A stretch of DNA of 64,000 nucleotides from Nannocystis bainbridge (GTDB lineage Bacteria > Myxococcota_A > Polyangia > Nannocystales > Nannocystaceae): assembly GCF_028368995.1 (NCBI RefSeq), contig NZ_JAQNDL010000005.1:72501-136500 (forward strand), read 5' to 3'. Made by a program: the position numbers and the translations under genes. Below the pieces are notes generated by a model. The model worked only from the letters and a program-made list of their open reading frames with translations. It was not told the origin of the DNA and ran no database searches. Below are positions 1 to 11,734 of the stretch, in pieces; position 1 is the stretch's first letter, and the number at the start of each line of letters is the position of its first letter.

Positions 1-561
1 ACCCTCGAGCAGGCGCTCGCTGGCGACGAGGCGCTCGTCGACAAGTCGAAGGGCAAGCTGTTCGCCACCCTCGACACCACGATGGGCCCGATCCGCTGCG
101 AGTTGTTCGAGGACCAGGTGCCCAAGACGGTCGCCAACTTCGTCGGCCTCGCCCGCGGCGTGCGGCCCTACTACGTCAAGAAGGACGACACCTGGAAGAC
201 GGGCAACTTCTACGACGGCACCCTGTTCCACCGCGTGATCCCCGGCTTCATGCTGCAGGGCGGTGACCCGCTCGGCACCGGCACCGGCGGCCCCGGCTTC
301 CTCATCGTCGACGAGTTCGACAAGACGCTGCGCCACACCGGCGCCGGCATCCTGTCGATGGCCAACCGCGGCCCCAACACCGGCAGCTCGCAGTTCTTCG
401 TCACCGTCGCGGCCACCCCGCACCTCGACAACAAGCACGCGGTGTTCGGCAAGTGCGACAGCAAGAACGCGATCGAGATCAGCAAGGTCAAGACCCGCGC
501 CGACCGCCCGCTCGACGACGTGAAGATCAACAAGGTCACGTTCGAGCGCGCCAAGAAGTGA
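1..561 (+). CDS. Peptidyl-prolyl cis-trans isomerase, cyclophilin type (5' end outside window)
   Basis: The frame is open from base 1, so the start lies upstream of the window; 186 codons are visible. Cyclophilins catalyse proline cis-trans isomerisation during protein folding. The cyclophilin signature is complete: the entry strand GKLFATLDTTMGPIRCELF, the active-site segment FHRVIPGFMLQGG, the MANRGPNTGSSQFFVT loop and the HLDNKHAVFGK strand. An internal ATG at 82 falls inside the first conserved beta-strand and cannot be the true start. Because the N-terminus is missing, I cannot say whether the protein is cytoplasmic or carries a signal peptide. It converges on lon, and a strong nested hairpin follows its stop codon. 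Confidence 0.93.
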   Translation, partial: TLEQALAGDEALVDKSKGKLFATLDTTMGPIRCELFEDQVPKTVANFVGLARGVRPYYVKKDDTWKTGNFYDGTLFHRVIPGFMLQGGDPLGTGTGGPGFLIVDEFDKTLRHTGAGILSMANRGPNTGSSQFFVTVAATPHLDNKHAVFGKCDSKNAIEISKVKTRADRPLDDVKINKVTFERAKK

Positions 562-574
562 GCTGACCTTCCGG

Positions 575-626
575 ACATGGCCGCCGGGACCTGCGCCTTG
601 CGACAGGTCCTTGCGGCCATGTTTTT
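575..626 (+). terminator. Nested palindromic array acting as a likely terminator
   Basis: Four cores of the window-wide 14-bp repeat start at 576 (CATG), 590 (CCTG), 604 (CAGG) and 618 (CATG). Because CCTG and CAGG are reverse complements, core 1 can pair with core 4 and core 2 with core 3, giving one long hairpin from 575 to 622. Five T residues follow at 622-626. It lies 14 bases after the cyclophilin stop codon, so it reads as an intrinsic terminator for that gene. Confidence 0.7.
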
Positions 627-732
627 GCCTGGGCTCGCGGGTGCAGCGAGCCGGGCCGACGTGACGGCCCGCCCTGTTCTTTTCGCCAGGTCCTCGAGTC
701 TCGTCGCGCACGCCGGCCTGGAAGAGGCGCAA

Positions 733-795
733 CGGACATGTCCGAGGAGACATGGCTGTCAATGCCTCTTGCGACATGTCCGATGACACATGTCA
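733..795. repeat. Palindromic 14-bp-step array (5 cores)
   Basis: Cores are centred at 737 and 751, then 761, 775 and 789. Within each run the step is exactly 14 bases; the two runs are out of phase by 4 bases. The array lies between the convergent cyclophilin and lon genes. Confidence 0.75.
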
Positions 796-896
796 CGCCG
801 GCGCCCTCGCGCGTCGAGGACTTGTTCCCCGCAAGCCCGAACGGCGAGCCGGCGGGACGCGCATCTCGGGAGCTCGCCCCGCTGCCTCGCACGCGG

Positions 897-1221
897 CGCG
901 TGCTTGCTTCACGAACAGCGAAGCGGCCGGGACTCGCGTCCCGACGGCTCCTCGTTCAGCGGCTGCGCCCGTGCTCGCCTCGTGAACAGCGAAGCCGCCG
1001 GGACTCGCTCAGCAACTCTGCCCGTGCTCGCGTCATGAACAGCGAAGCCCGCCGGGACTCGCTCAGCAACTCTGCCCGTGCTCGCGTCATGAACAGCGAA
1101 GCCCGCCGGGACTCGCGTCTCGACGGCTCCGCGCCTCCGCGCGGCCCGTGCTTGCTCTCCTGAACGGCGAAGCCGCCGGGACTCGCGCCCCGACGGCTCC
1201 TCGTTTCAGCGCCTTGGCGCC

Positions 1222-1240
<19 letters not shown>
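897..1240. repeat. Imperfect tandem repeats of 53-84 bp downstream of lon
   Basis: The motif CGTGCTCGC followed by GAACAGCGAAGCCGCCGGG recurs with unit starts at about 899, 970, 1023, 1077, 1147 and 1231. The copies at 1023 and 1077 are nearly identical (54-bp step). The last copy runs into the final codons of lon (stop at 1222-1224), so the unit seems related to the lon 3' end. Together with the array at 733-795 this fills the 600-base gap; I see no gene in it. Confidence 0.7.
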
Positions 1241-3690
<2,450 letters not shown>

Positions 3691-3843
3691 GAAGGAGCCT
3701 GGCGGCAAACCTAGCATCCGGGCCAGGTGGGGTCAAACACCGCGCGTGCGCTGCCCCCCGCGGCACCGCGCGGCGCGACTTGATGACCGATGTGTGTGTC
3801 TCCAACGAGTCCGATCGGTCGGCCTCGTCCCGTGAGGGCTCGC

Positions 3844-4959
3844 TCACCCGCTCGGCGCGATGAACCACCGCCACAGCCGCGCGAGCGTGGCGCCGACGAG
3901 CACGCCCCAGGGCAGGCCAGGCGCGCCCGTGACGGCCAGCGCCAGCGCGACGATCTCGACGCGGACGTCGCTGTGCGACCACGCCGGCAGACTCGCGCCG
4001 AGTCGCGCCGCGAACGCGTCGGCGCTCGGCAATTCGAAGCGCGGTCGCTCGCCGCGCAACACGTCGCGCGCGTGGGCCAGCGACAGGAACGCCGCGAAGG
4101 CGCCGCAGCCGAGCAGCACCAGGCCGGCGACGCTCGAGCGACCCGCTTCGGCGACCAGCGCGTAGGTCAACGCGGCGACGTAGGCCGCGTGCCCGAACGG
4201 TCGCACCGCGGGCGCGAGCCACTGCACGTCGGCCGCGCCCCCACGCCCGCGGACCAGTCGCGCGAGCGCGGGCACGACGGCCGCGAGCTGCACCCCGATG
4301 CAGAGCAGCGCGGCCCCGAGGACGATCCCGAGCCGGCCACCGAGCAGAGCGGCAGGCCCGGCGAGGACCGCCATCACCGTCGCCGCGAGCTCGATCTGAC
4401 CCAGCGGACGACCGCTGTCGGCCAGCCGACTCACGATCGCGCGCAGCCACCCCGAAGCGCCCGCGGCGCCCTCGACAGCGTCGCCGCGATCGCTCCAGAT
4501 CACAGCCTCGAGCCGCGGCCGATCTTCGCGATACACGAAGCGCGCGAGATCTGCGGGCCCGCGCGCGGCCGGCCAAGGCAGCTCCTCCGCGATCGGCAGC
4601 TCGGCCGGCACGCACGCGAGGTGACCGGTGAACCACGCACTCGGACGTCCGAGCCCGTCGCCGAGCGAGTAACCCTCGTCGGCCGCGAGCGGCTGCTCGG
4701 CCAGCGCGCGCAGCAACGGCTCGGCGATCACCGCGCTCTCGAACGCCAGCAACGCCGGGGCAGCGATCGGTTCCCCTGACGACACGACCCTCGCGCCATG
4801 TACGATCGAACATGTCCCCGGGGCCAGGAGCACCTCGGCGAAGCCGGCGCGGCGGGCGGCGTCGGCGAGGCGCGACGCGGTGGTGGTGCCGAGCACCGGG
4901 CGGGCGAGGTCGACCCGCGCCTCGGCGTCGGGCATCAGCACGAGGACCGGCGCGCTCAC
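3844..4959 (-). CDS. Nucleotidyltransferase-like N-terminus fused to a multi-pass membrane domain
   Basis: 371 residues, GTG start overlapping the stop of the upstream HAD gene by GTGA, so the two are translationally coupled. The N-terminus (ARPVLGTTTASRLADAARRA, then alternating strands and helices) resembles a sugar-phosphate nucleotidyltransferase fold, but I do not see an intact nucleotide-binding GGxGxR motif. The C-terminal half has about five hydrophobic segments. That order recalls bifunctional nucleotidyltransferase/CDP-alcohol phosphatidyltransferases, yet the DGxxAR...GxxxDxxxD signature is absent, so this is only a structural analogy. A two-core palindromic repeat (4797 and 4811) lies inside the frame and encodes GTCSIVHG. 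Confidence 0.6.
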   Translation of the reverse strand: MSAPVLVLMPDAEARVDLARPVLGTTTASRLADAARRAGFAEVLLAPGTCSIVHGARVVSSGEPIAAPALLAFESAVIAEPLLRALAEQPLAADEGYSLGDGLGRPSAWFTGHLACVPAELPIAEELPWPAARGPADLARFVYREDRPRLEAVIWSDRGDAVEGAAGASGWLRAIVSRLADSGRPLGQIELAATVMAVLAGPAALLGGRLGIVLGAALLCIGVQLAAVVPALARLVRGRGGAADVQWLAPAVRPFGHAAYVAALTYALVAEAGRSSVAGLVLLGCGAFAAFLSLAHARDVLRGERPRFELPSADAFAARLGASLPAWSHSDVRVEIVALALAVTGAPGLPWGVLVGATLARLWRWFIAPSG

Positions 4960-5642
4960 GGCTGCATCACCGCCGCGAGGTCGGCGAGCTGCAGGCCGGC
5001 GAGGCCGGGGACCACGCGATGGGCCGCGTGCTGCCGCTGGTGCCCCGGCTGGCCCTCCGGCGGGTTGGCCGCCGCCGTCGCCAGCACGCGCATCCCGGCC
5101 GCGAGCCCGGCCGCGATCCCGGCCTCGCTGTCCTCGACCACGAGGCAGCGCTCCGGCGCCGCGCCGAGTCGCTCGGCGGCCAGCGCGTAGCCCTCCGGCG
5201 ACGGCTTCCCGTGGCGCACGTCCTCGGCGCCGACGTAGAAGCGCAGCAGCTCCCCGACCTCGAGCACTGCCAGCGCCTGCACGATCTCCGGGCGTGCCGA
5301 CCCGCTCACGATCGCCACCGCCATGCCCGCGGCGTGGGCCAGAGCGACCAGCTCGCGCGCGCCATCGAGGACGGGAAGCCTCAACCCGGCCGCGAACATC
5401 GCGTCCTTCGCCGCCATCGTCCCGGCGAGGACTTCGGCCAGGGTGGTTCCCAGGCGCGCTTCCAACCGCAGTTCTGCGTAGATCTCCTGCCACGCGTGGC
5501 CGATCACGAACAGTCGTTCGGACTCGCTGAGCACGAGCCCGCGGCCCGCGCAGAAGCGGACCAGCCCCTCGGTGTGGATGTGTTCGCTGCGGACGAGGGT
5601 CCCGTCGAGGTCGAGGAGCAGCGCGTGCGGCAGGCCGATCAT
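4956..5642 (-). CDS. HAD-superfamily phosphatase/phosphomutase-like hydrolase
   Basis: 228 residues. All four HAD motifs are visible: motif I LLLDLDGTL (nucleophile Asp near residue 11), motif II VSGS, motif III Lys in HGKPSPEGY and motif IV VVEDSEAG. The inserted cap after motif I and the phrase KPSPEGY are typical of the beta-phosphoglucomutase/phosphoglycolate phosphatase branch, so it probably acts on a small phosphorylated metabolite in the cytoplasm. It is first in a two-gene unit with the membrane protein that follows and is divergent from the sensor gene at 5692. The last 35 residues (PPEGQPGHQRQHAA onward) do not look like HAD sequence. Confidence 0.85.
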   Translation of the reverse strand: MIGLPHALLLDLDGTLVRSEHIHTEGLVRFCAGRGLVLSESERLFVIGHAWQEIYAELRLEARLGTTLAEVLAGTMAAKDAMFAAGLRLPVLDGARELVALAHAAGMAVAIVSGSARPEIVQALAVLEVGELLRFYVGAEDVRHGKPSPEGYALAAERLGAAPERCLVVEDSEAGIAAGLAAGMRVLATAAANPPEGQPGHQRQHAAHRVVPGLAGLQLADLAAVMQP

Positions 5643-5650
5643 GTCGTGAC

Positions 5651-5656
5651 AAGTTA
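5651..5656 (-). promoter_or_regulatory. Putative -10 box (TAACTT) for the HAD gene
   Basis: On the minus strand TAACTT lies 8 bases before the ATG of the HAD gene and no Shine-Dalgarno sequence lies between them. It would give a leaderless transcript. Confidence 0.4.
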
Positions 5657-5674
5657 CTCGACCTCCGGCCCTGA

Positions 5675-5680
5675 TACACT
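5675..5680 (+). promoter_or_regulatory. Putative -10 box (TACACT) for the sensor gene
   Basis: TACACT is followed by 11 bases and the ATG at 5692. Together with the minus-strand box at 5651-5656 it makes a compact divergent promoter of about 50 bases. Confidence 0.45.
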
Positions 5681-5691
5681 GTCACCTCCCG

Positions 5692-7575
5692 ATGCCCGAC
5701 CCCGGCGACGAACGCTGCCTGCCTGCCCTCGCCGCGGCCTTACGGAGCCTCCTGCTCCCTGGCGCGGGCGCGGCCGAGCGGGCGCTCGCGGCCTTCGCCG
5801 AGCCGCAGGGCTTCGACTTCGCCGCCTTCCTCGAGCCCAGCGGACTCGGCTTCGCCCCGCGCGGCGTGTGGATGCGCGAGCGCGGGGCCCCGCGGGGCGA
5901 CGAGCTGCGGCTGCCCCCGCGCTGGCTCGACGCCTTCGCCGAGGGTCGGGTCGTCAGCGCCCCGGCCGGCGAGGTGTCGCCGCCCGAGCTCAAGCCGCTG
6001 CGACTGTTCGGCGCCCCGGCCCTGCTGGCCGCCCCCGCGCGCGGCGACGGCCTGGTCGGCGTGCTCCTGTTCGCCGCCTTCGGCCAGCGCTTCACCTGGT
6101 CCGAAGGACATGCCCATGCGGCCAGCGCCCTGGCCGCGGCCCTCGCCGCCGCGCTCGTGCGCATCGACGAGACCGCCGCCGTCCTCGACCACCTGCCGCA
6201 GCGCATCGCCTGGAAGGACAGCCGCCTGCGCTACCGCGGGGCCAACCGCGCGTTCGCCCGCGCGGCCGGCCTGACCGGCGCCCAGCTGGCCGGCCGCAGC
6301 GACCGCGAGTTGGTCCTGCGCCCCGAGCTGTGCGACGGCGGCGAGGTCGCGCGGCGACACGAGCGCGAAGTGCTGCAGAGCGGCCGCCCGCAGCTCGCCC
6401 GCATCGAGGCGACCCAGGTCGCCGCCGGCCGCGAGCAGTGGCTCGCCGTCAGCCGGATCCCGCTGACCGGCAGCGACGGCAAGCCCTCGGGCGTGATCGT
6501 CGTCAGCGAGGACATCACCGATCGCCTGCAAGCCGCGGCGATGCTGCGCCACGCCGAGCGGACCGGCGCGGTCGCGCGGCTGGCCGCGGCCATGACCGCC
6601 GACCTCCGGACCCCGCTGGCCGAGATCGAGAACCTCGCCGACGACGAGCGGGTCCGCAGCGCCGCCCGCAACGCCGGCGACCTCGTGCGCCAGCTCGCCG
6701 CCTTCGCCCGCCGCCAGCTCGCCGACCCGGTCGACGTCGCCCCCGCCTCGCTGATCGCCCGCATGGGCAACCTGCTCGGCCGCGTCCTCGGCGACGGCCT
6801 CGCGCTCGAGCTCCCGGTCGAGGGCCTGCGCATCGCCGTCCGCGTCGACCCGCGCCAGCTCGAGCTGATGGTCGTGTCCGTCGTCCGCCATGTCCGCTCG
6901 TACATGCCCCAGGGTGCCAAGCTGGCGCTCGACGTCGCCCCGCAGACGCTGGGCATCGAGCGCTCGCTCGCGTTCGGCCTGCCTGCTGGCGAGTACGTCC
7001 GGATCCGCTTCCTCGCCTACCCGATCGACCCTGGCGGCGCCGACATGAGCGAGACCTTGCGGGCCCGCCTGGTCCTCGCCCAGACCATCGCTCGCCACGG
7101 CGGCGGCGCCCTCCGGCTCAACCGCGACGAGTCGAGCTACCGCGCCGGCTCCGACTCGCTGGCGATCGAGGTCGTGCTGCCGCGGGTGTTCAGCCTCCCG
7201 CGCGCCATCGACCCGACCCCCGCCGCCGACACCCGCGGCGTCGAGTCGGTGCTCATCCTCGACGACGACCTGCACCTGCGCGGGGCCGTGGCCGCCGTGC
7301 TGCGCCAGCTCGGCTACACCGTCCACATCGCCGAGCACCTCGACGAGGCGCTGGCCCAGCAGCGCCAGACCCGGCCGCCGCTGGCCCTGGCGCTGGTCTC
7401 GTCCGAGCTGTCGGCCGGCCCCGGCGAGGCCTCCCGCGCGCTGCAGAAGGCCCAGCCCGAGCTGCGCGTGATGGTCCTGTCGCGCCAGGCCGGCGGCGAG
7501 GGCGTGGTCGTGTCCGCCAGCTTCGAGGCCCTGGCCGCCCGCGTCCGCCAGGCCCTCGACAGCCGCCCGGGCTGA
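5692..7575 (+). CDS. Degenerate GAF-PAS sensor kinase with a receiver-like C-terminus (pseudokinase)
   Basis: 627 residues, no signal peptide or membrane segment. A GAF-like region (about 20-155) is followed by a PAS domain (about 165-285, ending VIVVSEDITDR). Next comes a kinase-core remnant: the H-box position reads MTADLRTPLAEIE, with Ala where the phosphorylated His should be, and the glycine-rich ATP lid (GTGLGL) is not recognisable around LVLAQTIARHGGGAL. The last 110 residues look like a receiver (VLILDDDLHLRGAVAAVLRQ), but the phospho-acceptor Asp is replaced (LALALVSSELSAG). It is therefore probably a non-catalytic signalling scaffold. Its neighbour at 8022 is an intact hybrid kinase. 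Palindromic core pairs lie in frame at 6095/6109 (FTWSEGHAH) and 6889/6903 (RHVRSYMPQ). Confidence 0.8.
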   Translation: MPDPGDERCLPALAAALRSLLLPGAGAAERALAAFAEPQGFDFAAFLEPSGLGFAPRGVWMRERGAPRGDELRLPPRWLDAFAEGRVVSAPAGEVSPPELKPLRLFGAPALLAAPARGDGLVGVLLFAAFGQRFTWSEGHAHAASALAAALAAALVRIDETAAVLDHLPQRIAWKDSRLRYRGANRAFARAAGLTGAQLAGRSDRELVLRPELCDGGEVARRHEREVLQSGRPQLARIEATQVAAGREQWLAVSRIPLTGSDGKPSGVIVVSEDITDRLQAAAMLRHAERTGAVARLAAAMTADLRTPLAEIENLADDERVRSAARNAGDLVRQLAAFARRQLADPVDVAPASLIARMGNLLGRVLGDGLALELPVEGLRIAVRVDPRQLELMVVSVVRHVRSYMPQGAKLALDVAPQTLGIERSLAFGLPAGEYVRIRFLAYPIDPGGADMSETLRARLVLAQTIARHGGGALRLNRDESSYRAGSDSLAIEVVLPRVFSLPRAIDPTPAADTRGVESVLILDDDLHLRGAVAAVLRQLGYTVHIAEHLDEALAQQRQTRPPLALALVSSELSAGPGEASRALQKAQPELRVMVLSRQAGGEGVVVSASFEALAARVRQALDSRPG

Positions 7576-7670
7576 CCTGTCCGCCAGGACATGCCGCTGG
7601 GAGCATGTCCGAGAGCACATGCCCGTGAGGACATGTTGCGAAGGGCATGCCCGATCCGACATGTCCGTTC
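7573..7670. repeat. Palindromic 14-bp-step array (7 cores)
   Basis: Core centres at 7576, 7590, 7604, 7618, 7632, 7646 and 7660 keep an exact 14-base step. The array begins at the TGA stop of the sensor gene. The remaining bases to 8021 contain no gene I can support. Confidence 0.85.
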
Positions 7671-8021
7671 GAGCCGCTCCGCCGAGCCCGCTCCCTCGGC
7701 GGCCGCCCGAGCTCCGCGCCCGGGGACTGCGCGCCCGCCACATCGGCGCCCCGGTTCGCGGTCGCGATTCGGGCGGCGTCCGGTCCGCATCGCCGGACTG
7801 CGGCCCGAACGACGCGCAGCGGGGCCTGCGCGCCCTTGTGGGCTCGATCCTGTCCCGGAGATCTCCCCGCACGCGCTGCTGGGGTGAGGCGAAAGAACGG
7901 CGTATGGAAGCGACCCACGGGCTGTTTGGCGCGCGCGACGCTGCGCGTGGTCGCGGCGACATTTGGTACACCTGGCCTCAGCAACCGGCGATGACGGCGC
8001 AGGGGCACACGAGAGTTCGCA
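7671..8021. other. Intergenic region upstream of the hybrid kinase
   Basis: About 350 bases of GC-rich sequence. I see no convincing gene, terminator or strong promoter; regulatory input for the kinase at 8022 would lie here. Confidence 0.4.
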
Positions 8022-10877
8022 TTGCCGTGGCGTGACCACTACCTCGCAGCGATGCACGACATCCGCCGGGGCCTCGGCGAGCAGGTCGACCTGCCGGCCC
8101 TGGTCGGCTCGATCTTGTGGCACGCCGAGCAGTTCTTCGACGGCAGCGGCGCGGCCTTCTACCTCGCCCAGCCCGAGGGCCTGCGGGCGATCGCCGGCGC
8201 CAGCGCGGTGATCCTTTCGCTCGGCGAGAACATCGAGCGCGACGGCCCGGTGATGGAGGTGTGGAGCTCCGGGCAGGCCATGTTGGTCCCGCCCGATCAC
8301 GAGAGCTCGATGGGCCTCGCCCTCACCCCGGTCGAGACCCACGACCGTCGGCTCGGCGTGATGGTCGTCGGCGGCCTCACCGGCCTGTCGGCCGTCGACG
8401 CCATGACGCTGGCCGAGATGACCCCGTTCGCGGGGCTCCTGGCGATCAGCGTCGTCAACGCCGGCCTCTACATCACCGCGCGCCAGGAGCTGGCCGAGCG
8501 GCGCAAGGCCGAGGCCGCGCTGCGCGAGAGCGAGGAGCGGTTCCGGACCCTGTTCGAGTACGCCCCCGACGCCATCCTCGTCGTCGACGCCGACACCGGC
8601 CTGTTCGTCGATCCCAACGCCAACGCCACCCGGCTCTACGGCCTCTCGCGCGAGGAGCTGCTGTTCGTCGGCCCCGGGATCATGAGCCCGCCGATCCAGC
8701 CCGACGGCCGCAACTCGCTCGAGGGCGCGCAGGAGCACGTGCTCGCGGCCATGGCCGGCGAGGCGCCGGTGTTCGAGTGGTACCACCGCAACGGCGCCGG
8801 CCACGACATCCCGTGCGAGGTCCGGCTGGTGCGCATGCCGGCGAGCGGCCGCAACCTCGTGCGCGCCAGCGTCACCGACATCACCGAGCGCAAGCGGGCC
8901 CAGCAGGCGCTGGCCACCGCCAAGGAGGCCGCCGAGGCCGCCAACGCCGCCAAGGGCACCTTCCTCGCCAACATGAGCCACGAGATCCGCACGCCGATGA
9001 ACGCCATCATCGGCATGACCGGGCTCCTCCTCGACACCCCGTTGAGCGTCGAGCAGCGCGACTTCGTCGACACCCTGCGCTCCTCGTGCGAGTCGCTGCT
9101 GACGATCATCAACGACATCCTCGACTTCTCCAAGATCGAGGCCAACAAGCTCGAGCTCGAGAGCGAGGCCTTCAGCCTGCAGGAGTTCATCGAGGGCGTG
9201 GTCGACCTCGTCGCCGCCAGCAAGCTCGGCGACAAGCCGCTCAACATCGCCGTCTCGATCGCCGCCGACGTCCCGCGCCGCCTCGTCACCGACTCCACCC
9301 GGCTGCGCCAGATCCTCCTCAACCTCCTCAGCAACGCCGTCAAGTTCACCGCCCACGGCGACATCAGCCTCGACGTCAGCGTCCGCGGCGTGCGGCGCCC
9401 GAACGACGGCCCGCCGCGCTACGGCCTGCTGTTCGCCGTCGAGGACACCGGCATCGGCATCCGCGCCGACCGCATGGACCGCCTGTTCCAGAGCTTCAGC
9501 CAGCTCGACAGCTCGACCACGCGGCGCTTCGGCGGCACCGGCCTCGGCCTGGCGATCAGCAAGCGCCTGGCCGAGATGCTCGGCGGCACCATGTGGGCCG
9601 TCAGCGAGGTCGATCGCGGCTCGACCTTCTACTTCACCATCGACGCCGCCAGCGAGCCCTCGGCCCAGGTGATCGTCGCCGACCACGACGGCCGCTTCCG
9701 CGGCAAGCAGCTGCTGCTCGTCGACGCCAGCGGCCCGCAGCGGCGCCTGCTCGCCGGCCACGCCCACGCCTGGGGCCTGCAGACGCTCGCCTTCGCCAGC
9801 GCCGCCGAGGCGCTGGCCGGCCTGCGCGAGGTCGCGGTCGACGTCGCCGTCGTCGACACCCTGCTGCCCGACGAGCACTACAAGGAGCTGCTCGAGGCCC
9901 TGCGCGGCGCCCATGTCCCGGTGATCCTGCTCGCGCCGATGGCGAGGCGGTCTTTCAAGACAGGTCTCGAAGAACATGACGCATTGGTCAGCAAGCCGAT
10001 CAAGGGCGCCTCGCTGCTGGCCGCGCTGGCCAGCGCGCTCGGCGACGCCGACGCCCAGCCGAGCCCGCGCATCGAGCTCGGCGCGTCCGAGTTCGACCCG
10101 ACCCTCGCCGAGCGCCTGCCGCTGCGGATCCTCGTCGCCGAGGACAACGCCACCAACCAAAAGCTCATGCTGCTGATGCTCGAGCGGTTCGGCTACCGGG
10201 CCGACTGCGCCTTCCACGGCATCGAGGCGCTCGACGCGATCAGCCGCCACTCCTACGACATCGTCCTGATGGACGTGCAGATGCCGGAGATGGACGGCCT
10301 CGAGGCGACCCGGCTGATCCGCCGCAGCGGCGGCCCGCAGCCGCGCATCGTCGCCATGACCGCCAACGCCATGGACAGCGACCGCGAGGCCTGCCTGGCC
10401 GCCGGCATGGACGACTACGTCAGTAAGCCGATCCAGATCCGCGAGCTGCGGGCCGCGCTCGAGCGGTCGCGGCGGCCGATCGAAATCCCGCCGCCGCCGC
10501 CGCAGCTCGACCCGTCGCTGGTGGCGACGCCGACCGAGATCGAGCGCGAGGCCGCGGCCGGTTACCGCCAGCTGCGCGACCTGCTGGGGGCCGCCACGGC
10601 CGACGAGATCGCGGCCCTGTTCTTGCGCGAGGCCGACGAGCTGATGGAGCGCCTGCGCGTGGCCATCGCCGACGGCGACCACGACGGCGTGCGAGAGGCC
10701 GCGCACAGCCTCAAGGGCAGCTCGGGCGGCCTGCGGCTGATGAGCCTCCACGCCATCGCCGCCGCCCTCGAGTCCAAGAGCCGCGCCGGCGACCTCCTGC
10801 ACGCCCCCGTGCTGTTCGGCGAGCTCGAGCGGCAGTACGGGGTCGTCCAGGGCCGCCTGGCCCCGCGCACCGGCTGA
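8022..10877 (+). CDS. Hybrid sensor histidine kinase: GAF-PAS-HisKA-HATPase-REC-REC-Hpt
   Basis: 951 residues, TTG start (alternative ATG at 8052 near residue 11). A cytoplasmic phosphorelay protein. Domains: GAF (about 15-165), PAS (about 170-290), HisKA with phospho-His in [17 protein letters not shown] near residue 320, HATPase with N-box [17 protein letters not shown] and [10 protein letters not shown], a first receiver with one weak acidic position (LLLVDASG) but an acceptor Asp in [10 protein letters not shown], a second complete receiver ([22 protein letters not shown], Lys in DYVSKPI), and a C-terminal Hpt with phospho-His in [13 protein letters not shown]. No membrane segment is present. 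An in-frame palindromic pair at 9961/9975 sits in the first receiver ([10 protein letters not shown]). No output gene adjoins it. Confidence 0.93.
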   Translation: MPWRDHYLAAMHDIRRGLGEQVDLPALVGSILWHAEQFFDGSGAAFYLAQPEGLRAIAGASAVILSLGENIERDGPVMEVWSSGQAMLVPPDHESSMGLALTPVETHDRRLGVMVVGGLTGLSAVDAMTLAEMTPFAGLLAISVVNAGLYITARQELAERRKAEAALRESEERFRTLFEYAPDAILVVDADTGLFVDPNANATRLYGLSREELLFVGPGIMSPPIQPDGRNSLEGAQEHVLAAMAGEAPVFEWYHRNGAGHDIPCEVRLVRMPASGRNLVRASVTDITERKRAQQALATAKEAAEAANAAKGTFLANMSHEIRTPMNAIIGMTGLLLDTPLSVEQRDFVDTLRSSCESLLTIINDILDFSKIEANKLELESEAFSLQEFIEGVVDLVAASKLGDKPLNIAVSIAADVPRRLVTDSTRLRQILLNLLSNAVKFTAHGDISLDVSVRGVRRPNDGPPRYGLLFAVEDTGIGIRADRMDRLFQSFSQLDSSTTRRFGGTGLGLAISKRLAEMLGGTMWAVSEVDRGSTFYFTIDAASEPSAQVIVADHDGRFRGKQLLLVDASGPQRRLLAGHAHAWGLQTLAFASAAEALAGLREVAVDVAVVDTLLPDEHYKELLEALRGAHVPVILLAPMARRSFKTGLEEHDALVSKPIKGASLLAALASALGDADAQPSPRIELGASEFDPTLAERLPLRILVAEDNATNQKLMLLMLERFGYRADCAFHGIEALDAISRHSYDIVLMDVQMPEMDGLEATRLIRRSGGPQPRIVAMTANAMDSDREACLAAGMDDYVSKPIQIRELRAALERSRRPIEIPPPPPQLDPSLVATPTEIEREAAAGYRQLRDLLGAATADEIAALFLREADELMERLRVAIADGDHDGVREAAHSLKGSSGGLRLMSLHAIAAALESKSRAGDLLHAPVLFGELERQYGVVQGRLAPRTG

Positions 10878-10927
10878 TCGGGGCCGGGCTCACGAGCGTG
10901 CGCGCCGGAGCGCCGGCGCCCGCCTGC

Positions 10928-10933
10928 TATACC
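10928..10933 (+). promoter_or_regulatory. Putative -10 box (TATACC) for the SpoU methyltransferase
   Basis: TATACC is followed by 12 bases and ATG 10946 without a Shine-Dalgarno sequence, suggesting a leaderless or very short leader. It supports choosing 10946 over the upstream in-frame codon at 10898. Confidence 0.45.
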
Positions 10934-10945
10934 TCCGGCGCCCGC

Positions 10946-11731
10946 ATGCAACGCGACCTCCGAAGCCCCAGGGCTGCCGCCCCGATCACGCCCGAGATGA
11001 AGGTCTGCGGCGTCAACGCCTGCCTGGCGCTCGCCGCCCGTCGCCCCGATGACGTCCGTCGTGTCTACGTCCACCCGTCGCGCCTGTCCGTGTTCGGCGC
11101 CGTCCTCAAGCGCTGCGCCGAGCGCCGGATCGCCTACCACGTGGTCGAGAACGACGAGCTCGAGCGCATCACCCAATCGGTGCACCACGAGGGCATCTGC
11201 TTCATCGCCCGCGAGCGCCCCGCGATCGGCCTCCAGGGCGCGCTGCAGCGGCGCGACCCGACCCGCCCGCGCTGCCTCCTCTACCTCGGCGGCGTCGGCA
11301 ACCCGCACAACCTCGGCGCCATCGTCCGCGTGTGCGCCCACTTCGACGTCGACGCCGTGCTCGCTGGCGGCCTCGAGACGCACGCCTCGCCGGCCATGCT
11401 GCGCACCGCCGAGGGCGGCGCCGAGTTCGTCGACGTCGTGCCCGTCGCCGACGGCACCGGCCCGCTGGTCGTCGCGCGCCGGGCCGGCTTCCGCCTGATC
11501 GCCACCGCCGCCCGGGCCAAGCGCTCGCTCTACAGCGCCCCGCTGCCGCCGCGCTCGATCGTCATGCTCGGCGCCGAGGCCGACGGGCTCGCGCCGGCCC
11601 TCGTCAACATGGCCGACGACGTCGTCCACATCCCCGGCACCGGCGCGCTCGACAGCCTCAACGTCGCCTGCGCCGCCGCCGTCGTGCTCGGCGAGTTCTG
11701 GCGCGTCCACCGGACCCCGGTCGCGGAGTAG
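10946..11731 (+). CDS. SpoU/TrmH-family RNA 2'-O-methyltransferase (SPOUT)
   Basis: 261 residues. The C-terminal half contains the three SPOUT motifs that build the knotted SAM site: NPHNLGAIVRVCAHFDVDAV, VMLGAEADGLAP and IPGTGALDSLNVACAAAVVL. The N-terminal part (CGVNACLALAARRPDDVRRV) is the substrate-binding domain found in the TrmH/RlmB branch. It should methylate a ribose 2'-OH in rRNA or tRNA; the exact nucleotide cannot be read from the sequence. The next gene starts three bases after its stop, so the two are probably one transcript. Confidence 0.88.
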   Translation: MQRDLRSPRAAAPITPEMKVCGVNACLALAARRPDDVRRVYVHPSRLSVFGAVLKRCAERRIAYHVVENDELERITQSVHHEGICFIARERPAIGLQGALQRRDPTRPRCLLYLGGVGNPHNLGAIVRVCAHFDVDAVLAGGLETHASPAMLRTAEGGAEFVDVVPVADGTGPLVVARRAGFRLIATAARAKRSLYSAPLPPRSIVMLGAEADGLAPALVNMADDVVHIPGTGALDSLNVACAAAVVLGEFWRVHRTPVAE

Positions 11732-11734
11732 CCC

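Noticed and set aside
733..795. GGACATGTCC as a p53-type half-site or known bacterial regulator operator
   Set aside because: It matches RRRCATGYYY formally, but that is a eukaryotic site; the strict 14-base tandem arrays and in-gene copies do not fit a simple operator.
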